Below the pieces are notes generated by a model. The model was not told the origin of the DNA and ran no database searches. It saw only the letters and a program-made list of their open reading frames with translations. 64,000 nucleotides of DNA from Catenaria anguillulae PL171 (lineage: Eukaryota; Blastocladiomycota; Blastocladiomycetes; Blastocladiales; Catenariaceae), in contig MCFL01000018.1 of assembly GCA_002102555.1 (NCBI GenBank), positions 310,001 through 374,000 on the forward strand, in the 5' to 3' direction. The position numbers and the translations under genes are program-made. Positions 60,128-64,000 of the stretch are shown here, piece after piece. The number at the start of each line of letters is the position of its first letter. Positions within the stretch are counted from its first letter, which is position 1.

Positions 60128-60391
60128 GATCAATCAATCAATCAATCAATACAGTGTGCATGGAGGTGGAATGAATGCGAGAGAGAGACACAATTTCCGA
60201 TACGATGGAAAGTTGGAAACGGCCCAGCAGACCGCGGTACGTTCACGCCAAGAATTCTGGAATGCCGAGTCGAGATCACGTGCACACTCTATCATCGTAT
60301 TCAATTGACACACGACACATGTAAAATCCTACACGCAACCCAGCGCAATCACTCGCCCGCCGCATCAATACCAGTACCAGTACCAGCAACC
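60128..60391. promoter_or_regulatory. Compact bidirectional promoter between ubiquitin hydrolase and TFB3
   Basis: Only 264 bp separate the two divergent ATGs. A (CAAT)5 tetranucleotide repeat lies at 60131-60150, directly in the hydrolase leader, and a CCAGTA triplet repeat directly precedes the TFB3 ATG. Confidence 0.6.
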
Positions 60392-61465
60392 ATGGACCGC
60401 TCGGCCGACCAAGACGTCACGTGCCACTCGTGCCACTTCAACCGCACCATCGCCCAGGACCGCAAGGTGCTCGTCACCCTGTGCTTCCACAAGATCTGCC
60501 AGCTGTGCCTGGGCCGCATCTTGCGCTCGGGCAAGGGCGTGTGCCCGAAATGCGGCCGCGAGATCCGCCAGTCCGACGTCCAGGCTCAAAAGTTTGAGGA
60601 CCTCTTTGTCGACCGCGAGGTCCGCGTCCGCAAGCGCATGCTGCGCGTCTTCAACAAGATTGCCGCCGACTTCCCCAACCAGCGCGCTTTCGACGATTAC
60701 CTCGAGATGGTCGAGGAGGTCATTTTCAACCTGGCCAATGATATTGACGTGGACGAGACCAATGCACTCGTCGAAAAGTATCGCAGGGAGAACCAAGAGA
60801 CCATTGAACGCAACCGAGCCAGGGTCAACCCAGAGACGAGGGTCTTGGCGGAAATGGTCAAGGCCGAGCGCGAGCGTGCGGAGCGCCGCCGGTTGGAGGT
60901 AAAGGGAGAGATCCAGGCCGAGCAGGTGGCAAGTGAGGAGCGCAAGGCCGCCATTTTGAACGAGCTTGCCTCATCCAACTTGAACGCAAACGATATCCTT
61001 CGCCACCATTCCCAAGTCGCCAAAGAAATGGCCATGCGCGCCCAGTACGCTTTGGGATCCGTCAACGGGAGTGGGGCCGTTGGCGGTGCCAGCGGCGGTG
61101 GTGCAGGAGGGCCAAACGCTCTGGGAAATCGCAAGGGGCACACGTTTGAAGCATTGGCGGACCGGCCAATGCAGGCCGACGGCATGGCAATGGGAGCCGT
61201 GGATCCGTTTGACACGCTGTACGTGGATATCGAAAAGGATTCCGTGTTGCCCGCAGACATGATGGACCCAAGCCGGTACCATGACTCGTACACACCAAGC
61301 GGCCTCTACACGGATCGAGCCGTCGTCGCAAGCGGGTATTCAGTGACAAAGGTGTGTTGGATTCGGGCATTGGATTCGGCCTACAAGGGGTTGCTCGTGT
61401 CGCCAAAGCGCTGTGACGGGGAGGCGAGCCTTTCCGAGGCGGCAGACGGGCGAATGACTCTGTAG
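60392..61465 (+). CDS. TFB3: TFIIH/CAK assembly factor Tfb3 (MAT1)
   Basis: Single exon, 357 aa. The N-terminal C3HC4 RING finger is complete: CHSCHFNRTIAQDRKVLVTL, CFHKICQLCLGRIL and CPKCGREIRQSDV. The MAT1 region follows: EDLFVDREVRVRKRMLRVFN, FNDYLE-like FDDYLEMVEEVIFNL and ALVEKYRRENQETIERNRAR, then a charged coiled-coil (KAERERAERRRLEVKGEIQA). Tfb3/MAT1 bridges the CDK-activating kinase (Kin28-Ccl1 or CDK7-cyclin H) to core TFIIH in transcription and repair. The C-terminal CAK-binding part is less conserved but has DRPMQADGMAMGAVDPFDT. The ATG at 60392 is in good context (AACCATGG). Confidence 0.95.
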   Translation: MDRSADQDVTCHSCHFNRTIAQDRKVLVTLCFHKICQLCLGRILRSGKGVCPKCGREIRQSDVQAQKFEDLFVDREVRVRKRMLRVFNKIAADFPNQRAFDDYLEMVEEVIFNLANDIDVDETNALVEKYRRENQETIERNRARVNPETRVLAEMVKAERERAERRRLEVKGEIQAEQVASEERKAAILNELASSNLNANDILRHHSQVAKEMAMRAQYALGSVNGSGAVGGASGGGAGGPNALGNRKGHTFEALADRPMQADGMAMGAVDPFDTLYVDIEKDSVLPADMMDPSRYHDSYTPSGLYTDRAVVASGYSVTKVCWIRALDSAYKGLLVSPKRCDGEASLSEAADGRMTL

Positions 61466-62067
61466 CGTTAGTTGCCGCGTCGGTTTGTAAATACATATGT
61501 TTATCAATGTCATACGCATGCATGTCATGGAACTATGGGCTGTTCGTGCAGTCATTGCAGACACATACATGATTATGTCTGGAGTAAAACATGAATACAT
61601 GGAGTGAACGTTGCAAACTTTAGCGTTGAATGAAGCGCGATGCAAATGTTAATGCTGATCCAACCGACCTCGTGGATAAAGTGTTGCCGCGAAAAGGTCG
61701 CCCCTCAATCCAATGTCAAGCGCACCGGACCGGACGTTTGTCTCCTTCTCTCCCCTCCGATTGACATGCGACTCAATTCACGTATACCAAGGCAATCAAG
61801 CTTGCACTGTGATTCTGCAATTGAACACGATTCACGTCTGCAACGGCAACGGTAGCCGCCCACCTGAACGCCCCGACCGCTTCCCGCTTCCCACGCCCGC
61901 GGCTCTCTGTCGCACCAGTTTCACGATTCAGCGTCGTTACGCCTCAAGCGTCCTTATCGTCTTTTCAAGCCCGTCACCAGCTGTTGCCGCGCAAGCCTGG
62001 GACTCAGTCACATCACGCCCTCCAAAGGATCTCTGCAGCGCACGAATCCCAGTGCATTCACCTCGCC
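61466..62067. other. Intergenic region between TFB3 and the Yippee gene
   Basis: About 600 nt, AT-rich near 61490-61640 with several ACATAC/CATACATG stretches. No gene was recognised. Confidence 0.45.
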
Positions 62068-63065
62068 ATGGGACGCATCTTCACCTGCTATCTCGACGAC
62101 TCGCCCGAGGAAAAGGTATACGAGTGCAGCAAGTGCGGCACGCACATCACTCGCCGCCGTCACGTTGTCTCCAAGAGCTTCCAGGTGTGTGATTTTTAAC
62201 GCTTCCTGCTCTGGCGCCTCTTGACTTGGCGATCTGCATGAGGAGGTGGGCCCGGACGATGCAAAATGGACATTGGAGTGCGTCCATCCCGACTCCCTGT
62301 CCACTCACCCACGTTCACGGTCATCTTGCGACTATGTAGGGCCGAACCGGACCAGCGTTCCTCGTTACCGAAATGTACAGTCCATTTCTTGTCGCTGCCG
62401 CTTTTCGTCACCTTTCATCGATCCCATCTCCTCTGCCGCAGACGACGCCCACGAGCAGCCACAAACGTTTGCTCTCCTATCTGCTCGCGAGCTTGTGTGC
62501 GCGAGCAGCAGGTGACGCGCACACAAACGCCCAGTCCTATTTTGATGCACACGCAAACGGACGATAGACGGGCGTCCCGCGTCCAGTGTATATATTTTAC
62601 GGGGCCGCCCCGAAATTGCATTGTTCGGACACAGTTTGTGTGCTGTGGCGGCGGCTTGAGTGAAGCCTGTTTCACTTGAGCGCATGGCGCAACGCGCTTG
62701 CCCCTGAGAACAAGTCAACCAAGTGACCTGACCATATCATTCTCGCTGCTCACTGACAGACTGTCGTCTCGTTCGTTATCATGTATATGTAGCACAAACG
62801 TTACTTTTGCAGAGCCCGAAGCGCGAGTGCTCATGACGGGCCGCCATCTGGTCTCAGATTGTCAGTGCGTCGTGTGTGGCGAAACCTTGGGATGGAAATA
62901 TGTGCGCTTGGTCAATTTCAATTGCACGCATCTTTGATCCCCATTAACCCTTTGGATGGTGTCCATTGACAGATTGAAGCTCAAGAGCAGTCGCAAAAGT
63001 ACAAGGAAAACAAGTTTATCGTGGAACGGTCCAAAATCAACCGTGGACCGTCGCGGGCGGCCTGA
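62068..63065 (+). CDS. Yippee-like zinc-binding protein, four exons
   Basis: Model: join(62068..62184, 62340..62374, 62793..62901, 62973..63065), 117 aa, the usual Yippee size; all phases fit. Exon 1: MGRIFTCYLDDSPEEKVYEC then SKCGTHITRRRHVVSKSFQ. Exon 2 (35 nt): GRTGPAFLVTE. Exon 3: TNVTFAEPEARVLMTGRHLV, CQCVVCGETLGWKY. Exon 4: IEAQEQSQKYKENKFIVERS and a short basic tail ending SRAA. Two CxxC pairs (CSKC, CVVC) form the single Yippee zinc site. The fold is shared with cereblon and Mis18; fungal members (Moh1) and animal YPEL proteins are linked to the GID/CTLH ubiquitin ligase, centrosome or growth control, but function here is unproven. Intron 2 is 418 nt, unusually long for this window. 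Confidence 0.9.
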
Positions 63066-64000
63066 GGCCAATTGTCCCCTCGTTCGCTTCATGGACTCTC
63101 CAACTTTTCCTTCGATACGCTTATTGTCTCGACATGTCATGTACATAGGCCTGTTGGCAATTCCTCGGCCCCATTCACCTGCATTCGTCAACGTGCACGA
63201 TGCCGTCCCTCTGATTCCCCATTTCCATGTCTCTGTGTTGCCTCCCTATCATTCCCCCCACCCCAAACCCAAACCCACATTCCGCCAATGCTCTGCGATC
63301 CCACCCACGAGGCAGTTGCCATTCGGGCCGCGCCATTCACCCAAGCATTTGGACCCGATCTTTGCTGCCCTTTTTCTACCTCTGACGTGCTTTGAGGTGG
63401 CAAACATTTTTTGTATATATAACTGTATGTGTCATGGATCGAATGACTCCGATATTCAAGCGTATATGTTCACATGTTGCCCTGCTCTCATCTGGCAGAG
63501 GGCCAAAAACGCACATTTGTGCTCTCATGAAAGGGTACTTGCCCGACCCAGCCGGCAACGGAAACTGGCCAGCAGGATGCTTTCCTTCGGTGTACAGCGA
63601 ATGTTTCGACATTACTGGCCGGCTTGGAAGCATCCAAACGAGCTCTGACCGTCTTTGCCCAATTGGCGTGACATGTCCGTTTAACGTCTTCGTATTTCAC
63701 ACTTGGTCCTTCAACCCAACAATTGGCCCAGCTGACTCGACTGCATGACCGGTTTACCCGTATGCTCTCGTTTGTGCCAACAAGAACTAAATACTTGGAT
63801 CATTCAAGCCCTCAGTGTCTCACCCTGACCGGCGCTTGCGATCAACAAGCCTCACTCTGGGCTGATGAGAGCTAAAATACTTGGACCACGGCACACGTCG
63901 GACGGCTGTTCCCACCACCAGCCCAGTCAGCTTCTGTTTGCAGGCACTCGCTTCGCTGACGAGTGCATTGGGTCCGGCTCAGGAACTCTGCGTCCGCCGG
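63066..64000. other. Terminal region without a recognised gene
   Basis: About 935 nt. Open frames up to 230 codons overlap the Yippee 3' end but show no motif. An 11-nt repeat AAATACTTGGA occurs at 63789 and 63875. A gene may start beyond the window edge. Confidence 0.4.

Noticed and set aside
59438-60391. Long plus-strand open frame running into TFB3 from upstream
   Set aside because: It overlaps the ubiquitin hydrolase antisense; TFB3 homology starts at the ATG at 60392 with the RING finger.
62956-63648. 230-codon open frame after the Yippee gene
   Set aside because: It overlaps the last Yippee exon in another frame and includes several Cys/Pro/His-rich segments without motifs.
63785-63888. 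11-nt direct repeat AAATACTTGGA (63789 and 63875)
   Set aside because: Too short and isolated to call a terminal or transposon repeat.

Overview
The window is nuclear DNA from a fungus. It holds about 24 well-supported protein-coding genes on both strands. They are broken by short GT-AG introns (mostly 65-105 nt), GC-rich at third codon positions, and carry typical fungal families: TRAPP subunit Bet5, URC4 uracil catabolism, NAD-isocitrate dehydrogenase subunit 2, a Pex23-type dysferlin-domain protein, an ABCC transporter and small Ser/Thr-rich secreted proteins. I cannot name the species. The mix of few short introns, high GC and the gene set leans towards an early-diverging (zoosporic) fungus, but that is inference. 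No rRNA, tRNA, CRISPR or transposon could be supported.

Layout. 0-9 kb: a membrane-anchored SDR oxidoreductase, IDH2 with a short mitochondrial leader exon, and a large SEC7-type Arf exchange factor. 9-16 kb: a PAS-kinase-type Ser/Thr kinase (minus), diverging from a RasGEF (plus) that converges on a NAT9-like acetyltransferase (minus). 17-24 kb: a peroxisomal acyl-CoA thioesterase ending in SKL, a small two-helix membrane protein, BET5 and RMI1. 24-32 kb: two small secreted/GPI-type proteins (one very His-rich), a promethin-like two-exon membrane protein, a 593-aa orphan protein and a Cys-containing secreted protein. 32-40 kb: a C1 plus dysferlin-domain membrane protein, then a seven-exon ABCC/MRP transporter. 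42-46 kb: another small secreted protein, then divergent FAHD1-like hydrolase and URC4. 47-53 kb: a C2/RasGAP protein, a 33-nt poly-T tract and a bestrophin-family channel. 54-63 kb: a nuclear-looking protein with SPKK-like tail repeats, a ubiquitin hydrolase ending in a CAAX box, divergent TFB3/MAT1, and a four-exon Yippee gene.

Themes. Membrane traffic (SEC7, BET5), Ras control (a GEF and a GAP), peroxisome or lipid biology (thioesterase with PTS1, DysF protein, promethin-like protein) and genome maintenance or transcription (RMI1, TFB3) recur. No operon-like cluster is evident; several pairs share divergent promoters (for example the ubiquitin hydrolase and TFB3, 264 bp apart).

Caveat. 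At least three genes (SEC7, the RasGEF, and the SPKK-tail gene) contain one-base reading-frame breaks inside otherwise conserved coding sequence, often next to G/C or T/C runs. Uncorrected assembly indels are the simplest explanation, so exon models there are approximate. Exon boundaries given elsewhere were read from splice sites and frame continuity, and were not confirmed by transcripts.
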